NCBI RefSeq assembly: GCF_003945595.2
Contig: NW_024104300.1
Span: forward strand, 248,001 to 312,000
Direction of reading: 5' to 3'
Origin: Pipra filicauda
Lineage: Eukaryota; Chordata; Aves; Passeriformes; Pipridae
Length of the DNA: 64,000 bases
The notes under the pieces were generated by a model, which was not told where the DNA came from, ran no database searches, and worked only from the letters and a program-made list of their open reading frames with translations. Shown in pieces: positions 49,401 through 58,192 of the stretch. The number at the start of each line of letters is the position of its first letter. Position 1 is the stretch's first letter. A program made the position numbers and the translations under genes.

Positions 49401-50667
49401 TCCTATGAAGACAGGCTGAAAGAACTGGGGCTGCTCAGCCTGGAGAAAAGACAGCTCCAGGGAGACGTTCTAACAGCCTTCCAGTACCTGAAAGAGGGCT
49501 ACAAGAGAGCTGAAGGGACTTTTTACAAGGGCATGCAGTGATAGGACAACTCTTAAGCTAAAGAGTTTTAGATATTTGAAGAAATTCTTCACTGTGAGAG
49601 TGGTGAGTTATTGGAACAGGCTGCCCAGAAAAGTCGTGAATGCCCCATCCCTGCAAGCATTTAAGATGAGGCTGGATGAAGCTTTGAACAACATGTTCTG
49701 GTAGGCGATGCTCCTCTTCATGGCAGGGGATTTGCAACAAGATGGTCCCTTCAAACCCAAATCATTCTATGATGATTATTCTATGAAATAGCAGCATGAG
49801 CTGTTTCCTGTGCTCCTTTGTGCAGGTGTCTTAATCTTTTCCAGGGGAGACTACTAAAAGGCTTGCTTTTCCTCATTACTTTTAAAGAAGTCTTTAGATA
49901 CATTTGATAAGTATACAGATATAAGTAATATACAGAAATTATCTGATGGCATACAGAAATTGTGTTTATCATCATGTAACAATGCATGTGGTAAGCTGCA
50001 GTTTTATATTTATTTTTCACTACTGTCATCATTAAATCAGTTGAAGAACTGTAAACTAGCAGTAGCATCTAACAACAATAAAGGCACTGTTTAAATGCAA
50101 GCAACTATTTCCCTGTTACTTGGATGCATTACATCATTTCAGAAACTCAGCCTTGCTTCAGAGATGACAAGGTGAATTAAATGAATTCTTAGACCCTATA
50201 GATCCAAAAATATACAGGAAAGAAAACAGTCTTGATTCCGCATGCATGAATGATATTTCCACTTGGCAGAAGAGATAAGAAGAAATCTTTGCAAAGGAAA
50301 AAAAGCAGGTGAGAAAATGTGTAAGACAAAAAGTGAATTAAAAAGATATTTACGTAATCTGGAAAAAGGAGCAAGGTGGGGTGGTTCTGGCATTTCTATC
50401 CTCACAGTTAACACAGAATCAATGTAGCTCATTCATCTGAGGCTTGAATCTGGGTCAAACTATAGACCAGAAGACCTCAAATCACTATGCCTGGTACTCC
50501 AAAGGATTCCAAGTTTTCTGAGAACACAAGGAATACAACTCACCTCTACAAGCTTCTTCAAAATCCTGGGTTATATCTATCCAGCTTGTATTACTCTTTT
50601 CCATCTTGTCAGGCATACCGAGTTCCCAGCCTGAATCATCATCTTCTACTGAAGCTTTCATAACCAT
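28420..50667 (-). CDS. NAA35: NAA35 (NatC auxiliary subunit, MAK10 homologue), complete
   Basis: Auxiliary, ribosome-anchoring subunit of the NatC N-terminal acetyltransferase. It works with catalytic NAA30 and small NAA38 in the cytosol and acetylates Met-Leu, Met-Ile, Met-Phe and similar N-termini. Twenty-two coding exons on the - strand join without any frame break into 725 codons plus TGA, the length I recall for human NAA35. Nearly every exon is close to human: [16 protein letters not shown] at the start, [78 protein letters not shown], a lysine run [11 protein letters not shown], and [10 protein letters not shown] at the end. All introns are GT-AG except one with a GC donor (39508-39509). 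The start is the first ATG of the conserved N-terminus. Transcription begins in the CpG island near 51.7-52.4 kb. The gene is convergent with GOLM1. No frameshift or stop was seen. Confidence 0.97.
29054..29104 (-). mobile_element. CR1 LINE 3' tip
   Basis: About 50 bases: ATAGAATCACAGGATCATTC then AGGTTGGAAAAGATCATTGAG, the last bases of a CR1, in the NAA35 last intron. Confidence 0.8.
29155..29235 (-). CDS. NAA35: NAA35 coding exon 21
   Basis: An 81-nt exon (27 codons) with a GTTTAG acceptor and a GTAAGG donor. It encodes [20 protein letters not shown] then GHKKDSK. A small CR1 remnant lies about 50 bases past the donor. Confidence 0.96.
30347..30469 (-). CDS. NAA35: NAA35 coding exon 20
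   Basis: A 123-nt exon (41 codons) with a CACTAG acceptor and a GTAAGA donor. It encodes [20 protein letters not shown] and the following [21 protein letters not shown]. Confidence 0.97.
31090..31735 (+). mobile_element. Old CR1 LINE, strongly diverged
   Basis: Decayed CR1 text in order: ATGGCCAGCAGATCAAGGAA, AAGAAAGACATTGAGATATG, CAACTACCTGAAAGACAG, TGGACATTAGGAAAAAAGG. It has many substitutions and indels, so it is much older than the copy at 17790. It lies in the NAA35 intron between exons 19 and 20. Confidence 0.8.
32098..32238 (-). CDS. NAA35: NAA35 coding exon 19
   Basis: A 141-nt exon (47 codons, phase 0) with a CTTCTAG acceptor and a GTGAGT donor. It encodes [20 protein letters not shown], then [20 protein letters not shown] and VHYLQFK. 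Confidence 0.97.
32471..32538 (-). CDS. NAA35: NAA35 coding exon 18
   Basis: A 68-nt exon with a TTTGCAG acceptor and a GTAACT donor. It encodes [20 protein letters not shown] then YK. Three branch-point-like repeats lie just upstream in the intron. Confidence 0.96.
32560..32590 (-). promoter_or_regulatory. Three tandem branch-point-like motifs before NAA35 exon 18
   Basis: On the - strand, TGAACTAAA occurs three times, about 10-11 bases apart, 22 to 52 bases upstream of the exon 18 acceptor. CTAAA/CTGAA-type motifs at this distance resemble intron branch sites. Confidence 0.4.
33593..33729 (-). CDS. NAA35: NAA35 coding exon 17 (lysine run)
   Basis: A 137-nt exon with a GCTCTAG acceptor and a GTACTT donor. 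It encodes [20 protein letters not shown], then [20 protein letters not shown] and KKKKK. The basic run is conserved in human and is a likely contact with RNA or the ribosome (inference). Confidence 0.97.
35519..35697 (-). CDS. NAA35: NAA35 coding exon 16
   Basis: A 179-nt exon with a TTGATAG acceptor and a GTAAGA donor. It encodes about residues 464-522: [20 protein letters not shown], then [20 protein letters not shown] and the Tyr-rich end SMHEYYYIY. Confidence 0.97.
36964..37062 (-). CDS. NAA35: NAA35 coding exon 15
   Basis: A 99-nt exon (33 codons) with a TTCTTTCAG acceptor and a GTAATG donor. It encodes [20 protein letters not shown] then [14 protein letters not shown] second AG lies 11 bases inside the exon, but the first is needed for the frame. 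Confidence 0.96.
37362..37460 (+). mobile_element. CR1 LINE 3' tip
   Basis: Ends with TGGACTTGGCAGTGCTGGGT, ACTCGATGATCTTAAGAGG and AACCTAAATAATTCTGTGAT, the classic CR1 3' end, in an NAA35 intron. Confidence 0.92.
37852..37918 (-). CDS. NAA35: NAA35 coding exon 14
   Basis: A 67-nt exon with a CTTTTAG acceptor and a GTAAGT donor. It encodes [20 protein letters not shown] then VR. One substitution (CY to CC) and one Cys to Tyr are seen relative to human. Confidence 0.95.
38149..38255 (-). CDS. NAA35: NAA35 coding exon 13
   Basis: A 107-nt exon with an ACTTTCAG acceptor and a GTAAGT donor. It encodes [20 protein letters not shown] and [15 protein letters not shown]. Confidence 0.96.
39258..39425 (-). 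mobile_element. CR1 LINE 3' fragment
   Basis: TTGGAAGGGACCTTAAATAT, then CCATGGGCAGGGACACCTTC and GACAACCTGTTCCAACTC follow the CR1 order on the - strand. It ends 85 bases before NAA35 exon 12. Confidence 0.88.
39510..39569 (-). CDS. NAA35: NAA35 coding exon 12 (followed by GC donor)
   Basis: A 60-nt exon (20 codons, phase 0) encoding [20 protein letters not shown]. The acceptor is AAATTAG. The donor reads CAG then GCAAGT, a GC-AG intron; no GT nearby keeps the frame into exon 13. Confidence 0.95.
40649..40827 (-). CDS. NAA35: NAA35 coding exon 11
   Basis: A 179-nt exon with a TTCATTAG acceptor and a GTAAGC donor. It encodes about residues 293-352, including [20 protein letters not shown] and [20 protein letters not shown]. 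Confidence 0.97.
41339..41453 (-). CDS. NAA35: NAA35 coding exon 10
   Basis: A 115-nt exon with a CTTTCAG acceptor and a GTATGT donor. It encodes [20 protein letters not shown] and [18 protein letters not shown]. Confidence 0.96.
42243..42326 (-). CDS. NAA35: NAA35 coding exon 9
   Basis: An 84-nt exon (28 codons, phase 0) with a TTATTACAG acceptor and a GTATGT donor. It encodes [20 protein letters not shown] then LIAFTKKE. Confidence 0.96.
42374..42880 (-). mobile_element. CR1 LINE 3' fragment, about 0.5 kb
   Basis: The 3' terminus is at the left (AGAATCATAGAATATACTGA), followed by ordered CR1 text to TGTGGCACCCAAAATTGCCC. CR1-like sequence may extend to about 42990. It starts 48 bases upstream of NAA35 exon 9, close to its acceptor. 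Confidence 0.9.
43085..43135 (-). CDS. NAA35: NAA35 coding exon 8
   Basis: A 51-nt exon (17 codons) encoding [17 protein letters not shown], with a CTTCTAG acceptor and a GTAATT donor. It sits just beyond the far end of a CR1 copy in the neighbouring intron. Confidence 0.94.
43736..43779 (-). CDS. NAA35: NAA35 coding exon 7
   Basis: A 44-nt exon encoding [14 protein letters not shown]. Acceptor TTTTTCCAG, donor GTATTG. Small, but in perfect frame and matching human. Confidence 0.94.
44476..44542 (-). CDS. NAA35: NAA35 coding exon 6
   Basis: A 67-nt exon encoding [20 protein letters not shown] then VT plus one base. Acceptor TTTTTCAG, donor GTACAG. Confidence 0.95.
44609..44715. repeat. G/T-rich low-complexity tract
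   Basis: Repeated TTTTGG-type words with G-runs in the NAA35 intron just left of exon 6. Similar tracts occur at 5036-5150, 52981-53015 and, as the C/A complement, at 7421-7515. Confidence 0.6.
44947..45114 (-). CDS. NAA35: NAA35 coding exon 5
   Basis: A 168-nt exon (56 codons, phase 0) with a CTCTAG acceptor and a GTATGT donor. It encodes about residues 117-172, including [20 protein letters not shown] and [18 protein letters not shown]. Confidence 0.97.
46230..46304 (-). CDS. NAA35: NAA35 coding exon 4
   Basis: A 75-nt exon (25 codons, phase 0) with a TTTTTAAG acceptor and a GTAAGC donor. It encodes [20 protein letters not shown] then CFCCL. Confidence 0.95.
47407..47521 (-). CDS. NAA35: NAA35 coding exon 3
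   Basis: A 115-nt exon with a GTTCTTAG acceptor and a GTTTGT donor. It encodes about residues 53-91: [20 protein letters not shown] and the following [16 protein letters not shown], essentially identical to human. The DPKMDAGM motif is a hallmark of MAK10 proteins. Confidence 0.96.
48883..48916 (-). CDS. NAA35: NAA35 coding exon 2 (34 nt)
   Basis: A very small exon with a TTATAG acceptor and a GTAAGT donor. It encodes [11 protein letters not shown] with both end codons split (phase 1 in, phase 0+2 out). It is required to keep the frame between exons 1 and 3 and matches human exactly. Confidence 0.93.
49195..49787 (+). mobile_element. CR1 LINE, about 0.6 kb
   Basis: Ordered CR1 text on the + strand (GAGACCTCACCTGGAGTGCT, GGGGCTGCTCAGCCTGGAG, AGGCTGCCCAGAAAAGTCGT) ending in ATTCTATGATGATTATTCTATG. 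It lies in NAA35 coding intron 1. Confidence 0.9.
50544..50667 (-). CDS. NAA35: NAA35 coding exon 1 (start codon)
   Basis: ATG is at 50667 reading leftwards. The exon encodes residues 1-41 ([20 protein letters not shown] to FEEACR) and ends in phase 1 at a GTGAGT donor. The exon probably begins at about 50687, after a TAG acceptor, with about 20 bases of 5' UTR. A more upstream non-coding exon in the CpG island is expected. Confidence 0.95.
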
Positions 50668-50687
50668 GATGCTGCACCTTTAAATCC

Positions 50688-51714
50688 CTACCAGAGACAC
50701 CATACATTTGCACAAATTAGAGAAAGTGCTTCATGGGAATATCTTTTTTCAAGAATTAGGTGAGAAAGAGATACTTACTAACCTGATTTTATTTAAACAG
50801 CTACTGTCACATAAAACCAACAAATCCAACCTTACTAATAGAAGAATATTTTAAAAAATCATTTTCTTATTCATCATTTCTCTACAACTAGCTTGTGGGC
50901 TGTGAAACGTCAAAACCTAAGGACACCAAAACATCAGCTGTACAGAGCCACATAGTGTACTGTCAAATTAGAAATAAAATGGGAAGTATAAAGAAGTCCT
51001 CCCTTACAACAGATGCAGATATCACAGGGATTTTTTTTGTTCTTTTATGCTATTAAACTATACATCCTCCTATTGTCCTGCAAAGCGAATTAAAAACAGG
51101 GAACTGTAAAACTGATCACAAGCGAGTGTTATTCATATGAAGTGTATTCAAACGAATTTGTGAAAGAGGGTTTATTTCCTCTGATTTCTTCAGCAGAAAG
51201 CAGTATCAAAATTACGGCACGAATGTTAAGCAACTTCAGAGTGGAACATAGGTCTTAAAGTCCGCCGATCAGTTATTTCGAACTGGTTTTGTGCTTTCTC
51301 AACCTCCCAGCATGCGGGGCAGCCCCGAGGAATTTCATGCCTTCGCGATCAGCCTGCCTGTGAGACACCAGTAACGCTGAACTCACCTCATGTGCCTCAC
51401 AAGAGACAACTGGGAGCAAGGTAAGCTCTGAACAGCTTAATCACAGCCGCCACGGAAGCTTTGAACAAAGGCCTCCGTGGCAGGAGACCGCCCGGGCATG
51501 GGGAATTAACACAAACAAATGGGGAGCGGGGACATCGAAAGGCCTTTGAACACCAGCCCAGGGGTCCCTTCGCCCCAGCTCCCCGCCAGGGGCGTCAGGA
51601 TGGCATCAGTTCTCAAGAGACCGCAGGGACTGCCAGGCTCAGCAGGCTGGGATGAGGAAATACGTGGGAAAACAATTAAAATAAGTTAAATTAAATTCCC
51701 CACTGGATTTCGGG
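50688..51714 (-). other. NAA35 5' intron and flank, nothing else recognised
   Basis: Sequence between the start exon and the CpG island core. GC content rises from about 51240. No coding exon or transposon was recognised. Confidence 0.5.
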
Positions 51715-52460
51715 ACATTTAGGCCTCCTGGGCTCTCCTCTTCCAGCAGGTCCTCCGAACTCTGGCCGCTGCCAGCACCGCGCAGCTCACCGGGGGCACC
51801 GGGAACTGCCGCCCGGCCGCACGGCTCCTCTGCCCCGCCACAGGGGAAGGGCCAGCGCGCCGCCCGCCCCGGGGCACCGGCACCGCCGCCGCGGACTGAC
51901 TCCCTCCCTCCGTCCCTCCGCGAGTCTGGCTCTGCCTGCGCCCCCCACCCCGCGCCCTCCCCGGGCCTCACCCGCTGTGTGCCGTTCCGCCGACAGCCGG
52001 ACGCGCCTGCCTGGGCCGCCCGCCTGGGCCGCCGCACACGCGCAGACCCACAGTCGCCGCCACCACCCCCGCGGCCAGGCCCCAGCGCCCCGCGCAGCCG
52101 CACTCGTGAGCGGCGGGCGGGGCAAGAGCGGCCGGCGCGCCGATGATGAGCGCCGATGATGAGCGCCGACGATGAGCGCCGACGATGAGCGCCGACGATG
52201 AGCGCCGACGATGAGCGCCGACGATGAGCGCCGATGATGAGCGCCTGCTGCGGCCGCGGCGCACCGCGGGCGCGGGGTGGGTGGAGCAGTGGCGGCTCCA
52301 CCCCATTCGGTGTCGGCCCGGGCCCCCTGAGGCCCCGGTGGTGCGGGAGGCGGCGGGAGGAGGGCTGGTAAGGGGCCTAAGGGCGTGCGGAGACCGCCAG
52401 GGGGCGAGTGCTCTTGCTCAGTCGCTCAGCGAGTGCGGGGCTTCAGTCTCCGGGTCTGTT
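51715..52460 (-). promoter_or_regulatory. NAA35: CpG island, NAA35 promoter and first non-coding exon
   Basis: Very GC- and CpG-rich block in otherwise AT-rich DNA, about 1.1 kb upstream of the NAA35 start exon and on the right side for a - strand promoter. On the - strand, two good donors lie at exon ends near 51972 (GCGG then GTGAGG) and 51791 (CCCG then GTGAGC), either of which could end a non-coding exon 1. There is no TATA box. The tandem repeat at 52141-52244 lies at its upstream edge. Confidence 0.8.
52141..52244. repeat. 13-bp minisatellite, 8 perfect-length copies
   Basis: Eight head-to-tail copies of CGAYGATGAGCGC cover 104 bases with no indel. Position 4 of the unit is T in copies 1, 2 and 8 and C in copies 3 to 7. 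Each copy holds CpGs. The array sits at the upstream edge of the NAA35 CpG island. Confidence 0.97.
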
Positions 52461-52465
52461 GCGAA

Positions 52466-52797
52466 CTCTGTATAAATATCTAAAGAGGGAGGGACAAGAG
52501 GATGGAGCTAGGTTCTGTTCGGTGGTGCCAGGCAACAGGACAAGAGGCAATGGGCAGCAACTGATGCACAAGAAGTTTCACCTAGACACGAGGAAGAACT
52601 TCCCTACTGTGCAGGTGACTGAGCACTGAACAGATCACCCAGAGAGGTTGTGGAGTCTCCCTCGCTGGAGATGTCCAAGAACCGTCTGGACGCAATCCTG
52701 TGCCATGTGCTCTGGAATGACCCTGCTTGAGCAGGGAGGTTGGACCAGATGACCCGCAGTGGTTCCTTCCAGCTTGACCCGTTCTGTGTTTCTGTGA
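52466..52797 (+). mobile_element. CR1 LINE 3' fragment inside the CpG-rich region
   Basis: Starts at TATAAATATCTAAAG and runs through CR1 text (GTGCCAGGCAACAGGACAAG, GGTTGGACCAGATGACCC) to a CR1 3' end TTCTGTGTTTCTGTGA. GC-rich sequence resumes directly after it at 52798. Confidence 0.88.
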
Positions 52798-52960
52798 GCC
52801 GCTGCCGGCGGGGGCGCGGCGCCGCCCCTGCGGTGCCCAGTCCAGGCCGGGCTCCGGTGCCGGCCGATGCCCGCCCAGTGCGGGTCAGGGCACGGGGTCG
52901 GGGCGAGGTCGGCGCGGAGCGGCCGGCGCGGGTCTCGTTCCGGCAGTTTGCTGAACTGGA
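52798..52960. promoter_or_regulatory. GC-rich block, detached part of the NAA35 CpG island
   Basis: About 160 bases of dense CpG (GGCGGGGGCGCGGCGCCGCC and onward), cut off from the main island by the CR1 copy at 52466-52797. It may be the outer part of a once continuous island. It may also start a divergent non-coding transcript; no evidence in the sequence decides this. Confidence 0.6.
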
Positions 52961-55900
52961 AGCAGACTCGAAGCGTTTTGGGGTTTTTTTTTGGTTGGTT
53001 GGTTGGTTTTTTCCTATGTCAGACGTTCTCTCTCTTTCCTTTTACCATCTCCCTTACGTTCTCTGCTAGAGGTTACCTGTGTGTTTTCTGTACGGTTTAC
53101 CGAGGAGATGTGCTGGTTATCTCTTGTTGGGAGGGAAGCCAGATGACGTGAGATGATGTTTTAGGGAACTGCGGTTTTAGAACATAGACTGAGTGCTTAC
53201 AGAGTTTCTGGCCAAGATCACCAATGTAAAAGCAGCTTTACTCACCAAGTACGGGCTGCCTTAAGTAGATTTTATTTCCAAGGTTTTGCAAAAGGAGTTA
53301 GATTTTAAAATAAAAACACTGACTTTATCCATCACCCTTTCTATTCAACATGCATGAAGTACAGAACATTTGTCCTTGGTGGAAAGCATGAGCAGAAATC
53401 TTAGTGAGAGCTTCTGTTAAACCAATGACAGCACCTACTTTTATCTGAAAGAAATGTCCTCAGCTCGATGGCTGTTGAAATGTCTGGTGGTTCACCGCTG
53501 CACTCATAAGTAATTTAAGGGGTGATATGCAACACTATATAACAGACATCTTGTAATGATCCTAATGTTATGGTAGCAAAGAACAGATCATTATTATTAA
53601 ACCTGATAGGGGTTAAAACATTTGTGAATGAAAGCTAGCTGTCTTTAATAGAGCAGACAGTGATACCTTGACCGGCACTCTGTTCTGTAGAAAGACAGTT
53701 GATTTTTTTGGTGAATTCCATTTTTAATTTCAAGAGAGAAGGGCTGTAGTCCATATAATCTCTAATAATCATTTAACGATGAAATTTAAAAAAAAAACAA
53801 CCAATATTTTACAAAAATTACTTTCTGAAAAAGTAGTTTGTTTGAAGTTTGTCACGGATGCTTCCATTAAAAATTATCTAATTGTGGTTCTGTGCAGACT
53901 AAGTGGTTGCAATTATAAGCTGATTTTTATGAAGTCATCATGGCGATGGATCCATTGTAAATAAATGTAAGGAATTACCACTTCTCTTGGCAAAAATACC
54001 AGGCATCAAACATGAACAGCAGCTTGTTTATATCTGTGTGAAAGGACTATAGCGGTTAAAAAAGTTAACACATGCTCACTGCAGTAACCCCTAAGTTGAG
54101 ATGCTTTGCTTTGAGAATATCAAAGCACTTCAACCTGAAATGATACAATGAAGCACACTGACAGAATTCTGTGAAGGACTGATCTAACTTCTGGCACATG
54201 TGATAGGTGCATGGGAACATCCAGAAAAATAAAATCGTTTTTTAGTTATTTTTAGATTACACACACAATTTTTTTTTTGTGGGGATGGTTTACAAAAGTC
54301 ACTAGTATTTAAAATGCCTTGGAGTTTATTACAAAAGTATCTCTTGCTTTCTTAGTCAAGCACATATGTGTAAGCTCCACAAAGTAGTTCTCAACATTAA
54401 GCAAAACAGAGCAACCTCCAGATAATTCTTTGCAGTGCGACCAAAACATGTTTTTTGCTTCCTTCTTGTTGAAGTGGGAGTAGGTTAAGAATTATAAGGA
54501 ACTTGCTTCAGTATTACTTATGGAGTACCTTTGTTCCTGTAATACAGTAAGAACATGCCATCATGTATTTGACTTAAATAGGCTGCTTTGTTTAAGAATA
54601 CTTCAGCTAACCACGTACCAGTTTAGGGTATAGTCAGTTGACTGCCTGCTATTTTTGTCTTTCCAGAATGATATTACATTAATGTTGAAGCTAGTGATGT
54701 ATTTTGTATGAGTTTGTAATACAGGATGCCTATTTTTACACTGCAGAAACTCATACTAAAGCATTATGAATTTTTAAAGAATACTTAAGAGAAGAAATGA
54801 GCAAACTTGTCCTCTACTGTGTCTTAAAAACAAAAAAATCCTGTAAAAGGAATTTTGACTGGCATAAGCAAAAAGGCATCTGCAGCCTTTGAAGTACTGT
54901 TTGCACAAAGGTCAATTAAATCAAATGAAAAACGTGATTTATGAGTAAGTTCTATTAATAATGTAGTCTCCTCGTGCTCTGGATGCTGTTCTTAAAGCAT
55001 GCTAAATGGAAGCAGATTTAAGATATAAGTTTCCCTAGTTTACTCTAAAGATCAAGAAATCTAAAGCATGTAGAATTACTTATTGACCTGTTTGTACAAA
55101 ATTAAATCATTTGTTTATCATTTTATGAATAACACAGAGAACCCTCCTCTCCCTCAAGAAGTCAATTGTGAAAATGGTCATCTGCTGTAAGATACCTTTA
55201 TAGCTTTCCCCCAAGGAGAAGGTATTTCATAATCATTTCTGAAAATTATTCTTTATCTTTTGCCTTGCTGAAAGTACAACTGATTTTTCAGGAACTTATC
55301 ATTGCTTTGGATCTCCTTGTTAATGGAAGCAATTGGTGCAGAGAGATAAGGAAAAGGGAGCTGCCTCACAGTAAGCAAATACTTTCCTAAATAGAAAGAA
55401 GGTAACCTTCAGATAGGCTAAAAATTATACACATAATTTTTTTTATTATTTTTTTTTTTATGCTGTGAGTACTGACATTCTTGTTTAACTGAAACAGATG
55501 AGATTCACTTTTGAGTTTGGCTGGGTCATAGTGGGTTTGTTAACATCCTACACATATACATTAAATGTGATTGTCACTGGGCATTTGGAAAAAAAAGTGG
55601 CTGACTTGGTATGAACCTGTGAAACGCTGTCCCCTTCCTGCCCTGAAAAACCCACTCTTTCTGACCTCCACTCTCCACAACAGTTAGATGAACATTATCC
55701 ATCAGGATACAAACCTATACATTCTGAATTCTGTATGAAGAATATTGGTAGGTTATCTCATTTTCAGCATTACAAAAGAAAAGTAGCTGAATGAACCACA
55801 GATATAAAGTTGAACTGAAATGCTTTTGTATGCATTGAAATACACCTGTAATAGAGCACAAAAGATCTCAAAGGTGAAAAAGAACAGAGCCAATGCTGGA

Positions 55901-56262
55901 GAAGTGCCAAGTTCTAATGGTTATCAGGGAATGAGAAATCTAGAGATAAAGAGCCAAAACCAAATTCTCCAATGTGTATGTAGACAAGTGCTGGCTCTCA
56001 CATGAAGGCGTGATTGGTTTTCAGAGTTAAGGAGAGCTGTTAGCAGTATTCATTATCTGGAACTGACCGGATATGTTGAGTACATGGAAGTATAGCAACA
56101 GGCAAGGTAGATTTAACTAACAGAGGTTAAGTTTTAATAGGAAACAGTGATTAGCCAGTTGATAATTTGAAAGGAACAGGATAGGATCTAAAAATGCTTA
56201 TATGCTGCAACCCATCAAATTATTTTGCAGAGCTTTTTCTTGTACTCCTTGCTTTTATCCTA
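52961..56262. other. Intergenic, nothing recognised
   Basis: AT-rich sequence with a T/G-rich low-complexity patch (repeated TTGG) at 52981-53015. I see no exon, RNA gene or recognisable transposon. Confidence 0.5.
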
Positions 56263-56460
56263 GAATCAGAGAATTATTAAAGCTGGAAAAGTACTTCAAG
56301 TCCAGCTATTAACTAATTTAGCACCACTGCCGTGCTCATCATTACACCATGTCCTCAAGTGCCATATCTACATGTTTTTGAACACTTCTAGAGATGGTGG
56401 CTCCACGTCTTCCGCGGTCAGTCCGTTCTAATGCTTTACATCCCTTTCCTGCTCCCAGGG
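56263..56460 (-). mobile_element. CR1 LINE 3' fragment, diverged
   Basis: Begins with AGAATCAGAGAATTATTAAA, a mutated CR1 3' terminus on the - strand, followed by CR1-like text (CTGGAAAAGTACTTCAAGTCC, CACTTCTAGAGATGGTGG). Confidence 0.75.
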
Positions 56461-56843
56461 GGATAACTATTAACTTTTGAAATTACTTGTGATTATTTAG
56501 CTGTATGTCTGATCCTGGAAGTCATACTGTATTGCTTACTTAGTAGTAAATGTTTTTTAACAGATTATAAACATGCAGTTGGGAGTGAGATGCCGGTTCT
56601 TGTCTGAAAACTTGTGTCTCTGCAAAATGTCACTTAATTCATTGCTTGTATTGCCTTGTCAGTAATACTAAATGAATGCAATGTGATTTATGTAAAAATG
56701 TAAGCTGCCTTTTTATCTTATGAAAGCTCTAATGTCCTTGTCTTTCCACATAGAGTGTAGATTGGCATATATTTTTTAATTCTTTCCTAAGTGCTTAGGT
56801 TGTTCCATTAAAAGGTATATTCCTTTGACCAAATGCTCTACAA

Positions 56844-58000
56844 ATCACAGAATCATTGACGTTGGAAAAGACCTCCAGGTCCAACCTTTGACCAAACACT
56901 ACCATGCCAACTAAACCCTAGCACTAAGTTCCATGTCCAGTCATTTTTTGAACGCTTCCTGGGATAGTGAGTCCACCACCTCCCTGGGAAGCTGGTTCCA
57001 ATACTTAACTACCCTTTCAGTGAAAAAATCCTTCCTGATGTTCCAGCCTGAACTTCCTCTGACACAGCTTGAGGCTGTGTCCTTTTGTCCTGTTGCTACT
57101 TGCCTGGGAGTAGAGCAAGTTACACCCTATTTTAGGTAGTTGTAGAGAGTGATTAGGTCACCACTGAGCCTTGTTTTCTCCAGGCTAAAAAACTCCAGCT
57201 TCCTCAGCCACTGCTCATAGGACATGCGCTCCAGATCCTTTCCCAGCTCCCTTGCCTTTCTCTGTACAAGCTCCAGCACCCCACTGTCCTTCCTGAAGTG
57301 AGGGGCCCAGTACCAAACACAGGATTCGAGGTGCAGCCTCACAGTATACACCGAGCACAGAGGGACCATCTCTTCCCTAGTCCTGTCCTGCTGGCCACAC
57401 TATTTCTGATAAAAGCCAGTACGCCATTGGCCTCCTTGGCCAGCTGGGCACACTGCTGCCTCATTCAGCCGGCTGGCAACTGGAAGGTTCTTTTCTGCTG
57501 GGCAGCTTTCCAGCCACTCTTCCCCAAGCCTGTAGTGCTGCCTGGGGCTGTTGTGATGCAAAGGCAGGACGCAGCACTTTGCTTTTTTGAACCTCAAACT
57601 CTAGTTCTCAGCCCATGGATCCAGCCTATCCAGATCCCTCTGCAGAGCCTTCTTGCCCTCCAGCAGATGAACACTCCCACCCAACTTGGTGTCATCCACA
57701 AACTGAGGGGGGACTTGATCCCCTCATCTAAATAATTGGTAAAGATATTAAATAGGACTGGCCCAGCACTGAGCCCTGGGGAACACCCCTAGTGACCAGC
57801 CACCAGCTGGAAGTTACTCCATTCACCACCACTCTCAGCCCAGCCATCCAGCCATTTTTTAACCCAGCAAACTGCACCTGTGCACTCCATGAGCAGGCAG
57901 TTTCTCCAGGAGAATGCTGTGGGAGAGAGTATCAAAGGCCCAGGTAGACTACATCTACAGCCTTTCCCTCATCCCCTAGATGGGTCACTTGGTCAAACCT
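56844..58000 (-). mobile_element. CR1 LINE, about 1.15 kb, 5'-truncated
   Basis: The 3' end is at the left (ATCACAGAATCATTGACGTT). The - strand encodes degraded CR1 reverse-transcriptase C-terminus (RKDSGVLELVQRKARELGKD, RLSGDLITLYNYLK) at about 57130-57370, and the conserved CR1 text continues to about 58000 with stops and indels. It is the longest LINE copy in the window and is dead. Confidence 0.9.
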
Positions 58001-58192
58001 AGAGACTTAATTTTGTGTGAAATTCTGCTCCACAAGACAGTATTACTGTTGCTGCTGTTTTCAGAGATGCATGCCTGGCTCCCCATCAAACATTTACTTA
58101 ATGGCAGTATAATTTGCAATCACTTTTTTCAAAACACCACAGATTTATGTTTTGCTCTAAGTAAAAATGTAAATTGTTTGCAGTAGTTTTGT

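Larger units (their letters stand above)
28480..50543 (-). other. NAA35 introns
   Basis: The 21 introns between coding exons run from about 0.27 kb to 1.9 kb. Apart from the CR1 copies and low-complexity tracts listed separately, they are AT-rich with no recognisable element. Longer plain stretches are 33730-35518, 45115-46229, 46305-47406 and 47522-48882. Confidence 0.6.

Noticed and set aside
52141..52244. CRISPR-like array
   Set aside because: The copies are directly adjacent with no spacers, and the genome is vertebrate.
51639..52301. 220-codon open frame on the - strand through the NAA35 CpG island
   Set aside because: It is open because of GC bias and because the 13-bp repeat reads as a repeated 13-residue peptide; there is no family match, and the real NAA35 start lies downstream.
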